A stretch of DNA of 64,000 bases from Gaetbulibacter sp. 4G1 (GTDB taxonomy: Bacteria; Bacteroidota; Bacteroidia; Flavobacteriales; Flavobacteriaceae): NCBI RefSeq assembly GCF_002741945.1, contig NZ_MDVN01000020.1:124001-188000 (forward strand), given 5' to 3'. The position numbers were made by a program, and so were the translations under genes. Below are positions 41,768 to 51,146 of the stretch, one piece after another; position 1 is the first letter of the stretch; each line of letters opens with the position of its first letter. Below the pieces are notes generated by a model. It had not been told where the DNA came from. It searched no databases and worked only from the letters and a program-made list of their open reading frames with translations.

Positions 41768-43537
41768 ATGGCAGAGATTACAAGAATTTTTGATTTTCCT
41801 TATTATCAATTAGAAACATACAATTTAGAAAAGGCATTCACCACAAAATACAGTGGGGAATGGAAATCAATTTCAAGTCAAGAATATATAAATAAAGCCA
41901 ACGTTATAAGCAGAGGATTATTGAAATTAGGCGTACAACCAAATGATAAAGTTGCAGTAATTTCGTCAACCAACAGAACAGAATGGAATGTTTTAGACAT
42001 TGGTGTTTTACAAGTTGGCGCCCAAAATGTGCCCATCTACCCTACTATCGCCGCTGAGGATTACGAGTATATTTTAAACCATTCTGAAGCTATCTATTGT
42101 TTTGTATCAGATTCTGAAATTGTAAAAAAGCTAAATACTATTAAGGAAAACACAAAACTTAAAAATGTATATACTTTTGATGACATTGAGGGTGAAAATA
42201 ACTGGAATGATGTTTTAAAATTAGGAGAAGACAACACCAATCAAAGTGAAGTTGAATCCAGAAAAAAAGCAGTTAAGCCAAACGATTTAGCAACCTTAAT
42301 TTATACTTCAGGAACTACAGGAAAACCCAAAGGCGTTATGCTATCCCATAATAATTTAGTATCTAACGTTTTAGATAGTGAAAAAAGAGTGCCATTTGAC
42401 TATGGCAAATCAAAATCTTTAAGCTTTCTTCCTGTATGCCATGTGTTCGAACGCATGATTTTGTATCTATATCAATATTGTGGTGTAGAAGTATACTTTG
42501 CAGAATCCATAGAAGCTATGAGTGATAATCTCAAAGAGATTAAGCCAAATGTTATGACAGCTGTTCCTCGCTTATATGAAAAAGTATACGATAAAATTAT
42601 TGCAAAAGGAAGCGACTTAACAGGAATAAAAAAGAAACTTTTCTTTTGGGCTGTGGAGTTAGGTTTAAAATATGAGCCTTATGGCAAAAATGGCTGGTGG
42701 TACGAAAAACAACTTAAGCTAGCCAGAAAACTTATTTTTAGTAAATGGAAAGAAGGCCTTGGTGGTAATTTAGACTTAATGGTATCTGGTAGTGCCGCTT
42801 TGCAAGCAAGATTAACTCGAATATTTGCAGCAGCAGAAATGCCAATTATGGAAGGATATGGATTGACCGAAACATCGCCCGTAATATCGGTAAACGATCA
42901 GCGCAATGGTGGATTTAGAATTGGCACTGTTGGAAAAATTATAGATAATGTAGAAGTGAAAATTGCTGAAGACGGTGAAATTTTAGTAAAAGGCCCAAAT
43001 GTTATGCAAGGCTATTTTAAAGATTCTAAAAAAACAGATGAAGTAATGACTGGTGATTATTTTCATACAGGAGATATAGGAGAAATATGTAACGAAGGTT
43101 TTTTAAAAATTACTGACAGGAAAAAAGAAATGTTTAAAACATCTGGTGGAAAATATGTGGCGCCAGCATTAATTGAAAATAGATTCAAACAATCTCGTTT
43201 TATTGAGCAAATAATGGTTATCGGTGAAGGTGAAAAAATGCCTGCGGCATTAATTCAATTGAACTTTGAATTTGTCGAAGAATGGGCAAAACGACATAAT
43301 TTATCTTTTAATTCTAAAAATGAGATAATAATAAATGATAAACTTATTACTCGTATACAAGAAGAAATTGACGAAGCCAATACTCATTTTGGTAAGTGGG
43401 AACAAATAAAAAAGTTCGAAATTACACCAGACATTTGGTCTATTGATGCTGGACATTTAACACCAACCATGAAAATGAAACGCAAGGTAATAAAAGAGAT
43501 ATACAAAGATCTTATCGAAAAAATTTATAGACCATAA
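41768..43537 (+). CDS. fadD: long-chain acyl-CoA synthetase (AMP-forming)
   Basis: AMP-forming acyl-CoA ligase of 589 residues that activates fatty acids with ATP and CoA. The P-loop-like motif TLIYTSGTTGKPKGVMLSH near 176 is complete, followed by FLPVCHVFER near 222, the adenylate motif MEGYGLTETSP near 360 and DYFHTGDIGEI near 432, with a DRKKEMFKTSGGKYVAP hinge near 452 and the catalytic Lys near the C-terminus (TMKMKRK). It belongs to the large-subfamily long-chain group. It lies directly upstream of the marR-fad operon but has its own terminator, so the two units are separate. The symbol is by function; chain-length preference is unknown. Confidence 0.88.
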   Translation: MAEITRIFDFPYYQLETYNLEKAFTTKYSGEWKSISSQEYINKANVISRGLLKLGVQPNDKVAVISSTNRTEWNVLDIGVLQVGAQNVPIYPTIAAEDYEYILNHSEAIYCFVSDSEIVKKLNTIKENTKLKNVYTFDDIEGENNWNDVLKLGEDNTNQSEVESRKKAVKPNDLATLIYTSGTTGKPKGVMLSHNNLVSNVLDSEKRVPFDYGKSKSLSFLPVCHVFERMILYLYQYCGVEVYFAESIEAMSDNLKEIKPNVMTAVPRLYEKVYDKIIAKGSDLTGIKKKLFFWAVELGLKYEPYGKNGWWYEKQLKLARKLIFSKWKEGLGGNLDLMVSGSAALQARLTRIFAAAEMPIMEGYGLTETSPVISVNDQRNGGFRIGTVGKIIDNVEVKIAEDGEILVKGPNVMQGYFKDSKKTDEVMTGDYFHTGDIGEICNEGFLKITDRKKEMFKTSGGKYVAPALIENRFKQSRFIEQIMVIGEGEKMPAALIQLNFEFVEEWAKRHNLSFNSKNEIIINDKLITRIQEEIDEANTHFGKWEQIKKFEITPDIWSIDAGHLTPTMKMKRKVIKEIYKDLIEKIYRP

Positions 43538-43542
43538 CCTTC

Positions 43543-43577
43543 AAAACTCCTTAGTTCTTATCAAGGAGTTTTATATT
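43543..43577 (+). terminator. intrinsic terminator of the acyl-CoA synthetase gene
   Basis: AAAACTCCTT and AAGGAGTTTT form a perfect 10-base-pair stem around a 10-base loop, with T-rich sequence after it. Confidence 0.8.
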
Positions 43578-43600
43578 TTTTATCAAAAGTTAAATTTATC

Positions 43601-43628
43601 AAATTTATTATGCACGCATAATAAATTT
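43601..43628. promoter_or_regulatory. perfect 28-base palindrome, probable MarR operator
   Basis: Arms AAATTTATTATGC and GCATAATAAATTT are exactly complementary around AC. The palindrome ends five bases before the TATATTTG -7 element of the marR promoter and covers the place where the -33 TTG would be, so a bound MarR dimer would block RNA polymerase. The gene it fronts encodes a MarR protein, which fits autoregulation. Confidence 0.8.
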
Positions 43629-43632
43629 TTTA

Positions 43633-43640
43633 TATATTTG
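43633..43640 (+). promoter_or_regulatory. -7 element of the marR-fad operon
   Basis: TATATTTG matches TAnnTTTG, 19 bases upstream of the marR ATG. The -33 position (43610-43612) reads ATG inside the palindrome rather than TTG. Confidence 0.65.
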
Positions 43641-43659
43641 AGGCACCAACTTCTCTCAA

Positions 43660-44109
43660 ATGAAAGACAAAACTATTGATTACGTATTAAGAACCACATG
43701 GCTTACAGTACAAAAAATGTATAACGAAGAAGCCGCAAAGTTTGAAAGTACTATGGCAACCGGGTTTACTTTATTAAATATTGACCCAGAAAAAGGAACA
43801 CCATCAACAGCTTTAGGTCCAAAAATGGGAATGGAAGCTACCAGTTTGTCAAGAATATTAAAAACCATGGAAGTTCGTGGTTTAATAGAAAGGAAATCCA
43901 ATCCAAATGATGGTCGTAGCGTACTTATTCATTTAACCGAATTTGGCAGAGAAAAAAGAGATTTATCTAGAGAAAAAGTACTCAAGTTTAATGATGCTAT
44001 AAGAAATCATATCTCTACAGAAAAACTAGATCATTTTTATGAGGTAGCTGAATTAATTAATGATATGGTAACGAATAAAAGAATATACAATCAAAACAAC
44101 GATAAGTAG
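43660..44109 (+). CDS. MarR family transcriptional regulator of the beta-oxidation operon
   Basis: Winged-helix MarR regulator of 149 residues. The DNA-binding part covers about 50-105: LGPKMGMEATSLSRILKTMEVRGLIERKS has the recognition helix, and NPNDGRSVLIHLTEFG is the wing with the conserved DxRS motif. Flanking helices form the dimer and ligand pocket. It is the first gene of a unit with fadN, fadA and an acyl-CoA dehydrogenase, so it probably represses fatty-acid breakdown and responds to an acyl-CoA or fatty acid. A perfect palindrome in its promoter is the likely binding site. The ligand is inferred from the operon. Confidence 0.9.
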   Translation: MKDKTIDYVLRTTWLTVQKMYNEEAAKFESTMATGFTLLNIDPEKGTPSTALGPKMGMEATSLSRILKTMEVRGLIERKSNPNDGRSVLIHLTEFGREKRDLSREKVLKFNDAIRNHISTEKLDHFYEVAELINDMVTNKRIYNQNNDK

Positions 44110-44119
44110 TTTAAATAAA

Positions 44120-46528
44120 ATGAGCAAACGCAGAATAAAAAAAATAGCCATTATTGGTTCAGGAATTATGGGAAGTGGAATAGCTTGTCATTTTGCCAAT
44201 ATTGGTGTTGATGTTTTATTATTAGACATTATACCAAGAGAACTTAATGATAAAGAAAAAGCGAAAGGATTAACGCTTGAAGATAAAGTTGTACGCAACC
44301 GCTTAGTAAATGATGCCTTAACAGCTTCTTTAAAATCTAAGCCATCCCCTATTTATCATCAGTCATTTAAAAATAGAATTACTACTGGTAATTTAGAAGA
44401 TGATATTGCAAAAGTGGCATCTGTAGATTGGATTATGGAGGTTGTAGTTGAAAGACTTGATATTAAGCAACAAGTTTTTGAAAAACTAGAACAATATAGA
44501 ACTCCAGGAACCTTAATTACATCAAATACCTCTGGTATTCCAATTAAATTTATGAGTGAAGGACGCTCTGAAGATTTTCAAAAACATTTCTGTGGCACGC
44601 ACTTCTTTAACCCTGCACGTTATTTAAAATTATTTGAAATCATTCCTGGACCTAAAACTGATGCTTCTGTTTTAGAATTTTTAAATGGTTATGGTGAACA
44701 ATTCCTTGGAAAAACATCTGTAGTAGCTAAAGATACACCTGCATTTATTGGAAATAGAATTGGAATTTTCAGTATCATGAGTTTATTTCATGCAGTTAAA
44801 GATTTAGATTTAACTATCGAAGAAGTTGATAAATTATCTGGACCAGTAATTGGTCGACCTAAATCTGCAACCTTCAGAACTGTAGATGTAGTAGGTTTAG
44901 ATACGCTAGTGCATGTTGCTAATGGTATTGCTGATAACTGTAAAGAAGATGAACAATTAGAATTATTCAAATTACCAGATTTCATCAATACCATGATGGA
45001 AAATAAATGGTTGGGAAGTAAAACTGGACAAGGGTTTTATAAAAAAAATGTTTCGGCTGATGGTAAAAAGGAAATCCTATCATTAGATTTAAACACTTTA
45101 GAATATAGAGAAAAAAAACGCGCAAAATTTGCCACTTTAGAAATGACAAAAACTATCGACAAAGTTGTTGATCGTTTCAAAGTATTGGTTAAAGGAAAAG
45201 ATAAAGCTGGCGAATTCTATAGAAAAAGTTTTGCAGCATTATTTGCTTATGTCTCTAATCGTATTCCAGAAATCACAGATGATTTATACAAGATTGATGA
45301 TGCTATGAAAGCTGGATTTGGCTGGGAGCATGGTCCTTTTCAAATTTGGGATGCTATAGGCGTAGAAAAAGGAATTGAAATGATGAAAGCGGAAGGTTTA
45401 GAACCTAATGCTTGGGTAAATGAGATGTTGGCTTCAGGAAGTACTTCTTTCTATTCAATTAAAGAAGGTGCTACTTATGCATATGATACTCCGAAGAAAA
45501 CACAAGAAAAAATTCCTGGACAAGATAGTTTCATCATATTAGATAATATAAGAAAATCGAATGAGGTCTTCAAAAACTCAGGTGTTGTTGTTGAAGATTT
45601 AGGTGATGGAATTTTAAATGTAGAATTCCAATCTAAAATGAATACAATTGGAGGGGATGTTCTTGCAGGATTAAATAAAGCAATAGATTTAGCAGAAAAA
45701 GATTATCAGGGATTAATTGTTGGAAACCAAGGCGCCAATTTCTCAGTTGGCGCCAATATTGGTATGATTTTCATGATGGCAGCTGAACAAGAATACGACG
45801 AGCTTAATATGGCTATAAAGTATTTCCAAGATACTATGATGCGTATGCGTTACTCCTCTATTCCAACTGTTGCTGCTCCTCACGGAATGGCTCTAGGTGG
45901 AGGTTGTGAGTTGTCTATGCATGCTGATAAAGTTGTTGCAGCTGCTGAAACGTATATTGGACTGGTTGAGTTTGGTGTAGGTGTGATTCCTGGAGGTGGT
46001 GGCTCTAAAGAAATGGCTCTAAGAGCTCAAGATACATTCAAAAAAGGAGACGTAGAATTAAATACACTCCAAGAATATTTTTTAACTATTGGAATGGCTA
46101 AAGTGGCAACATCAGCTTACGAAGCTTTCGATTTAGGAATTCTTCAAAAAGGAAAAGATGTTGTTGTAGTTAATAAAGACAGGCAAATAGCTGTTGCTAA
46201 ACAACACGCTAAATTAATAGCTGATATGGGGTATACTCAACCTGTAAAGCGTAAAGACATAAAAGTTCTTGGTAAACAAGCTTTAAGTATGTTTTTAGTT
46301 GGTACAGATTCTATGGAAGCAAGTAAATATATTAGTGAGCATGATAAGAAAATTGCTAACAAATTAGCCTACGTTATGGCTGGTGGCGATTTATCTGAGC
46401 CAACTTTGGTTAATGAACAATACTTATTGGATTTAGAGCGTGAAGCATTTTTAAGTTTATGTACAGAACGTAAAACTCTAGAAAGAATACAACATATGTT
46501 AACCAAAGGAAAACCTTTACGTAATTAA
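44120..46528 (+). CDS. fadN: 3-hydroxyacyl-CoA dehydrogenase/enoyl-CoA hydratase fusion (FadN type)
   Basis: Bifunctional beta-oxidation enzyme of 802 residues. The NAD-binding dehydrogenase domain comes first: IAIIGSGIMGSGIACHFAN near 8 is the Rossmann loop, and CGTHFFNPARYLKLFEIIPG near 157 holds the catalytic His. The enoyl-CoA hydratase/isomerase domain is C-terminal, with VGNQGANFSVGANIG near 534 and HGMALGGGCELSMHAD near 590 (oxyanion hole) and the VEFGVGVIPGGGGSKEMALR segment. This domain order is that of FadN, opposite to Escherichia coli FadB. It hydrates enoyl-CoA and oxidises the hydroxyacyl-CoA product. It follows marR by 10 bases and precedes fadA, the thiolase gene. Confidence 0.93.
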   Translation: MSKRRIKKIAIIGSGIMGSGIACHFANIGVDVLLLDIIPRELNDKEKAKGLTLEDKVVRNRLVNDALTASLKSKPSPIYHQSFKNRITTGNLEDDIAKVASVDWIMEVVVERLDIKQQVFEKLEQYRTPGTLITSNTSGIPIKFMSEGRSEDFQKHFCGTHFFNPARYLKLFEIIPGPKTDASVLEFLNGYGEQFLGKTSVVAKDTPAFIGNRIGIFSIMSLFHAVKDLDLTIEEVDKLSGPVIGRPKSATFRTVDVVGLDTLVHVANGIADNCKEDEQLELFKLPDFINTMMENKWLGSKTGQGFYKKNVSADGKKEILSLDLNTLEYREKKRAKFATLEMTKTIDKVVDRFKVLVKGKDKAGEFYRKSFAALFAYVSNRIPEITDDLYKIDDAMKAGFGWEHGPFQIWDAIGVEKGIEMMKAEGLEPNAWVNEMLASGSTSFYSIKEGATYAYDTPKKTQEKIPGQDSFIILDNIRKSNEVFKNSGVVVEDLGDGILNVEFQSKMNTIGGDVLAGLNKAIDLAEKDYQGLIVGNQGANFSVGANIGMIFMMAAEQEYDELNMAIKYFQDTMMRMRYSSIPTVAAPHGMALGGGCELSMHADKVVAAAETYIGLVEFGVGVIPGGGGSKEMALRAQDTFKKGDVELNTLQEYFLTIGMAKVATSAYEAFDLGILQKGKDVVVVNKDRQIAVAKQHAKLIADMGYTQPVKRKDIKVLGKQALSMFLVGTDSMEASKYISEHDKKIANKLAYVMAGGDLSEPTLVNEQYLLDLEREAFLSLCTERKTLERIQHMLTKGKPLRN

Positions 46529-46540
46529 AAAAATTACTAA

Positions 46541-46625
46541 GCTATTTGCCTTTAGCCTTTAACTATTGGCATATTTTAATAAACAATTTAGAGATGCTAT
46601 AAGCCAAGAGCTAATAGCAAAAAGC
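46541..46625. repeat. imperfect inverted repeat between fadN and fadA
   Basis: The 104-base gap contains GCTATTTGCC-TTTAGCC and later ATAAGCC-AAGAGCTAATAGC-AAA, whose complement (TTTGCTATTAGCTCTTGGC) matches the left side imperfectly. Runs of TTAGC/TTGGC/TTTGC recur. It can fold as a long imperfect hairpin in the operon mRNA; the function is unknown. Confidence 0.45.
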
Positions 46626-46632
46626 ATAAAAG

Positions 46633-47826
46633 ATGAAAACAGCATATATAGTAAAAGCATATAGAACGGCCGTTGGGAAAGCACCAAAAGGTGTATTTCG
46701 CTTTAAAAGAACAGATGAGTTAGCAGCTGAAACTATTCAGCATATGATGAAGGAATTGCCGAATTTAGACCCAAAACGTATTGATGACGTTATAGTAGGT
46801 AACGCTATGCCAGAAGGCTCTCAAGGCCTCAATATGGCACGTTTAATCTCTTTGATGGGATTAGAAGTTATAGATGTTCCAGGTGTTACAGTTAACCGTT
46901 TTTGCTCTTCTGGTGTAGAAACTATAGGTATGGCTACAGCAAAAATTCAAGCAGGTATGGCAGATTGTATCATTGCAGGTGGTGCTGAAAGTATGAGTAG
47001 TGTTCCTATGACAGGTTTCAAACCTGAATTAAATTATGACGCTATTGTAAAAGCTGGCCATGAAGATTACTATTGGGGAATGGGAAATACAGCTGAAGCA
47101 GTAGCAAATCAATTTAAAGTATCACGTGAGGATCAAGATGAATTTGCATACAATTCTCATATGAAAGCATTAAAAGCACAAGCTGACAATCGTTTTCAAG
47201 ACCAAATTGTGCCAATAGAAGTTGAGCAAACATACATAGATGCTAATGGAAAAAAGGCAACTAAAAAATATACAGTTACCAAAGATGAAGGTCCTCGTAA
47301 AGGTACCAATAAAGAAGCTTTAGCAAAATTACGTGCCGTATTTGCTCAAGGCGGAAGTGTAACAGCAGGAAATTCATCACAAATGAGTGATGGAGCAGCT
47401 TTTGTTATGGTAATGAGTGAAGATATGGTTAAAGAATTAAACCTTGAACCTATAGCAAGAATGGTAAACTATGCAGCAGCTGGAGTTGAGCCTCGTATTA
47501 TGGGAATTGGACCAGTAAAAGCTATCCCTAAAGCATTAAAACAAGCAGGCTTACAACAATCAGATTTAGAGTTAATTGAACTAAATGAAGCTTTTGCTTC
47601 GCAGTCGTTAGCTGTTATTCGTGAATTAGATTTAAACCCTGATATCATAAATGTGAATGGTGGTGCAATAGCCTTGGGCCATCCTCTTGGATGTACAGGA
47701 GCCAAACTATCTGTGCAATTGTTTGATGAAATGCGTAAACGTGGTATGAAAGGGAAGCATGGAGCAGTAACGATGTGTGTAGGTACTGGTCAAGGTGCTT
47801 GTGGAATATTCGAATTTTTAAATTAA
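46633..47826 (+). CDS. fadA: acetyl-CoA acyltransferase (3-ketoacyl-CoA thiolase)
   Basis: Thiolase of 397 residues that cleaves 3-ketoacyl-CoA with CoA, the last beta-oxidation step. Nucleophilic Cys lies in [10 protein letters not shown] near 93; the second active-site parts are [11 protein letters not shown] near 319, [17 protein letters not shown] near 345 (His) and [12 protein letters not shown] near 382 (Cys). AGGAESMSS near 118 is also conserved. It forms the expected complex partner of the FadN-type enzyme encoded upstream, and the acyl-CoA dehydrogenase gene follows 26 bases later. Confidence 0.95.
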   Translation: MKTAYIVKAYRTAVGKAPKGVFRFKRTDELAAETIQHMMKELPNLDPKRIDDVIVGNAMPEGSQGLNMARLISLMGLEVIDVPGVTVNRFCSSGVETIGMATAKIQAGMADCIIAGGAESMSSVPMTGFKPELNYDAIVKAGHEDYYWGMGNTAEAVANQFKVSREDQDEFAYNSHMKALKAQADNRFQDQIVPIEVEQTYIDANGKKATKKYTVTKDEGPRKGTNKEALAKLRAVFAQGGSVTAGNSSQMSDGAAFVMVMSEDMVKELNLEPIARMVNYAAAGVEPRIMGIGPVKAIPKALKQAGLQQSDLELIELNEAFASQSLAVIRELDLNPDIINVNGGAIALGHPLGCTGAKLSVQLFDEMRKRGMKGKHGAVTMCVGTGQGACGIFEFLN

Positions 47827-47852
47827 TAAAAAGAACAAAACAAAATATAGTA

Positions 47853-49661
47853 ATGGAAGCAACAGAAAAAGATCTCTTAAGAGGTGGTCAGTTTTTAGTA
47901 AAAGAAACTAACTGCGAAGATGTATTTACTCCTGAAGATTTTTCGGAAGAGCAACAAATGATGAAAGAAGCGGTTATGGAATTTAACGACCGTGAAATTA
48001 TTCCTCATAAAGATCGATTTGAGGCTAAAGATTATGCTTTAACTGAAGATGTGATGCGTAAAGCTGGTGAGCTAGGGTTTCTTGGTGTTGCAGTACCTGA
48101 AGCTTATGGCGGATTAGGAATGGGGTTCGTATCAACATGTTTAACTTGTGATTATATCTCAAGTGGTACTGGTTCTTTTAGTACAGCCTTTGGTGCGCAT
48201 ACAGGAATTGGTACTATGCCAATTACTTTATATGGTACAGAAGAGCAAAAACAAAAATACGTACCTAAGTTAGCAACTGGCGAATGGTTTGGTGCTTACT
48301 GCTTAACAGAACCTGGGGCTGGATCTGATGCTAATTCCGGAAAAACTACTGCCGAACTTTCTGCTGATGGTAAATCGTATAAAATAAACGGCCAAAAAAT
48401 GTGGATATCTAACGCTGGTTTTTGCAGCCTTATGATAGTATTTGCACGTATTGAGGATGATAAAAACATTACTGGCTTTATTGTTGAATATGATGGGGAT
48501 AATCCTAATGGAATTACTTTAGGAGAAGAAGAACATAAATTAGGTATTAGAGCAAGTTCTACACGTCAGGTGTTTTTTAACGATACAATTGTACCAGTTG
48601 AAAATATGTTGGCTGGTCGTGGCGAAGGATTTAAAATTGCTATGAATGCTCTAAACGTTGGACGTATTAAACTTGCTGCGGCTTGTTTAGATTCTCAACG
48701 TCGTATTTTAACAACTGCAGTAAATTATGCAAATGAGCGTAAGCAATTTAAAACACCTATTGCAAACTTTGGAGCTATAAAAACAAAATTAGCACAAATG
48801 GCAACTAGTGCTTATGCAGGAGAGTCTGCTACATACAGAGCAGCAAAAAACATTGAAGATCGTATAGCTATTCGTGAAGCTTCAGGAAACTCACATCAAG
48901 AAGCAGAACTTAAAGGCGTAGAAGAATATGCTATTGAATGTTCTATTTTAAAAGTAGCAGTTTCTGAAGATGTACAAAATGCGGCGGATGAAGGGATTCA
49001 AATTTTTGGTGGAATGGGATTCTCTGAAGAAACACCAATGGAAGCAGCTTGGAGAGATGCTCGTATTGCTCGTATTTATGAAGGAACTAACGAAATTAAC
49101 AGAATGCTATCTGTTGGTATGCTAGTTAAAAAAGCTATGCGTGGCCATGTAGATTTATTAGGTCCAGCAATGAAAGTACAAGAAGAATTAACTGGAATTC
49201 CTTCATTTGAAACTCCAGACTATTCGGAATTGTTTTCTGAAGAAAAAGCAATGATTGCTAAGCTTAAGAAAATATTTTTAATGGTAGCTGGTGCTGCTGT
49301 GCAAAAGTTTGGGCAAGAATTAGAAGAGCATCAACAATTACTAATTGCAGCAGCAGATATATTGATTGAAGTTTATATGGCAGAATCAGCAATCTTAAGA
49401 ACAGAAAAGAATGCAAAACGTCAAGGAGAAGAATCTCAATCTGTTCAAATTGCGATGTCTAAACTATATTTATACAATGCCATAAACATAGTTGAAGATA
49501 AAGGTAAAGAAAGTATTATTTCTTTTGCTGAAGGCGATGAACAACGTATGCTATTAATGGGGCTTAAACGCTTTACAAAATATCAAAACTATCCAGACAT
49601 TGTAGATTTACGCAATGAAATTGCTGAGAAAGTAAAAGCTGAAAACAAATATTGTTTTTAG
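47853..49661 (+). CDS. acyl-CoA dehydrogenase
   Basis: FAD-dependent acyl-CoA dehydrogenase of 602 residues, which introduces the 2,3 double bond at the start of beta-oxidation. The start at 47853 is preferred, because the 26 extra in-frame residues upstream overlap the thiolase gene and look like non-coding sequence. Family motifs: YCLTEPGAGSDANSGKT near 151, QKMWISNAGF near 178, a RKQFKTPIANFGAIK region near 293, and IQIFGGMGFSEETPMEAAWRDARI near 383 with YEGTNEINRM near 409. An additional helical domain of about 150 residues follows, as in the long VLCAD/FadE-like flavobacterial proteins. A strong terminator closes the operon. Confidence 0.93.
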   Translation: MEATEKDLLRGGQFLVKETNCEDVFTPEDFSEEQQMMKEAVMEFNDREIIPHKDRFEAKDYALTEDVMRKAGELGFLGVAVPEAYGGLGMGFVSTCLTCDYISSGTGSFSTAFGAHTGIGTMPITLYGTEEQKQKYVPKLATGEWFGAYCLTEPGAGSDANSGKTTAELSADGKSYKINGQKMWISNAGFCSLMIVFARIEDDKNITGFIVEYDGDNPNGITLGEEEHKLGIRASSTRQVFFNDTIVPVENMLAGRGEGFKIAMNALNVGRIKLAAACLDSQRRILTTAVNYANERKQFKTPIANFGAIKTKLAQMATSAYAGESATYRAAKNIEDRIAIREASGNSHQEAELKGVEEYAIECSILKVAVSEDVQNAADEGIQIFGGMGFSEETPMEAAWRDARIARIYEGTNEINRMLSVGMLVKKAMRGHVDLLGPAMKVQEELTGIPSFETPDYSELFSEEKAMIAKLKKIFLMVAGAAVQKFGQELEEHQQLLIAAADILIEVYMAESAILRTEKNAKRQGEESQSVQIAMSKLYLYNAINIVEDKGKESIISFAEGDEQRMLLMGLKRFTKYQNYPDIVDLRNEIAEKVKAENKYCF

Positions 49662-49695
49662 TTTCTTAAAATATTTAGTGACTAACTCAAATGTG

Positions 49696-49735
49696 AAAAA
49701 CGTTTCAGGAATAATCTTCTGAAGCGTTTTTTTAT
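49696..49735 (+). terminator. intrinsic terminator of the fad operon
   Basis: AAAAACGTTTCAG pairs with CTGAAGCGTTTTT over 13 positions (one G-T pair) around a 10-base loop, with seven T residues in the right arm and tail. Confidence 0.9.
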
Positions 49736-49767
49736 TTTATTATCTTTAGAAAATCAATCACTTTACA

Positions 49768-50505
49768 ATGAAACTAAACCTGTTTATTTTACTCATTTTG
49801 CCACTATCTCTTTTTTCGCAATCAAACATTCAAAATAAAAAACTGAATGAAGAAATTGTACAAAAACATATAGAACCTTTTAACAATAGAAATTTAGAAG
49901 AATTCTCCAAAGCTTTTGATATTCAAGTTTTAGTTAGTCGATTTCCTAACGACACCATATCGCTAGGGCGTGAAGAGTTGAAAGAAAGCTATGCTCGCTT
50001 TTTCAATAAAAACAAAAAATCTAATGTAAAAGTACTAAATAGAATGTCTCTTAAAGATGTAGTCATTGATGAAGAGTTAGGTACTGTAAACTATTCAACT
50101 AACAGACATATTACTATTTACAAAGTCGCAAATAATAGTATAAAATCTATGACTTTTATTAATAATGCAAAAGTTACTTCTAATCCAGAAGCTATTGTAA
50201 ACAAACAGTTAGAAGCTTATAACAAAAGAGAGATTGATGCATTTGTTGAAACTTATACTGATGATATAAAATTATACACTTTTCCTAGTAATTTAATTTC
50301 TGAAGGTCATAATGCCATTAGAAAGCAGTATGCATCAATGTTTGAAAAAACCTCCGACTTAAACGCTCAAATTGTAAATAGAATGGTTTTAGGTAATAAA
50401 GTGATTGATAAAGAAATGGTTACTGCTAATGGTAATACCTTTTATGCCATTGCGATTTACGAAGTACAAAATAAAAAAATATCAAAAGTAACCTTCATTC
50501 AATAA
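49768..50505 (+). CDS. secreted protein with tandem NTF2/SnoaL-like domains
   Basis: Secreted protein of 245 residues: signal peptide MKLNLFILLILPLSLFSQ, then two NTF2-like cone domains of about 105 residues each. They are recognisably duplicated: GREELKESYARFFNKN near 72 parallels GHNAIRKQYASMFEKT near 181, and VLNRMSLKDVVIDEE near 91 parallels IVNRMVLGNKVIDKE near 200. NTF2-like domains bind small ligands or act as weak enzymes; neither can be specified. It starts a run of secreted proteins on the plus strand. Confidence 0.75.
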   Translation: MKLNLFILLILPLSLFSQSNIQNKKLNEEIVQKHIEPFNNRNLEEFSKAFDIQVLVSRFPNDTISLGREELKESYARFFNKNKKSNVKVLNRMSLKDVVIDEELGTVNYSTNRHITIYKVANNSIKSMTFINNAKVTSNPEAIVNKQLEAYNKREIDAFVETYTDDIKLYTFPSNLISEGHNAIRKQYASMFEKTSDLNAQIVNRMVLGNKVIDKEMVTANGNTFYAIAIYEVQNKKISKVTFIQ

Positions 50506-50601
50506 AATGAAGCGTTAATTCTAATAAAACTAAAAATATGTCCCAGTTATAAATATTACGAACGTCTTAATAGTATACAAACAATTTAAAAACTTAAGAT
50601 T

Positions 50602-51090
50602 ATGAAAGAATTTATTGTAATTATACTAACGGCCGTTATTTCATTTTTTAGTCTAACATGCAAAGCTCAAACAGAAAAAAAACTCGAACCCAAACTAGAA
50701 AATATTGCTTGGATTTCGGGGAGTTGGGAAGGCGAAGCTTTTGGTGGAAAAACTGAAGAGTATTGGGGTAAACCATCAGGGGGCTCTATAATGGGAGCTT
50801 TTAAATTAATAGTAAACAATAAAGTTTCCTTCTATGAATTTGTTATTATTAAAGAGCTTAAAGATTCTTTAATTCTCCAGTTAAAACACTTTAATAATGA
50901 CCTAACTGGTTGGGAAACAAAAGATAAAACTGTAGATTTTCCACTAAAGGAAATAACAACAAAGAAAATAATTTTTGACGGACTATATTTTGAAAAAATT
51001 AATGATTTAGAAATGAATATTTATGTAGACATACGTCAAAAAGATGGTTCTGTAGAAACTATAAAGTTTAATTATAAAAAAAATAAATAG
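50602..51090 (+). CDS. secreted DUF6265 family protein
   Basis: Secreted protein of 162 residues. Signal peptide: about 5-22, ending TCKAQ. The body begins LENIAWISGSWEGEAFGGKTEEYW, followed by PSGGSIMGAFKLIVNNK near 56 and a lysine-rich end. This opening (ISGxWxG ... EEYW ... GGSMxGxxR/K) is that of DUF6265, a small beta-barrel-like domain of unknown function. It lies between the NTF2-like and M28 peptidase genes, but nothing shows a functional link. Confidence 0.75.
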   Translation: MKEFIVIILTAVISFFSLTCKAQTEKKLEPKLENIAWISGSWEGEAFGGKTEEYWGKPSGGSIMGAFKLIVNNKVSFYEFVIIKELKDSLILQLKHFNNDLTGWETKDKTVDFPLKEITTKKIIFDGLYFEKINDLEMNIYVDIRQKDGSVETIKFNYKKNK

Positions 51091-51146
51091 CTTTGCTATC
51101 CTGAGCTATTATCAGAATCTTATAAACCAAGTAGCATTATCAAAAA

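Noticed and set aside
47775-47852. Longer N-terminus for the acyl-CoA dehydrogenase
   Set aside because: The upstream 26 codons overlap the thiolase gene in another frame and encode an Arg/Trp/Cys-rich string unlike the family; the ATG at 47853 is preferred.
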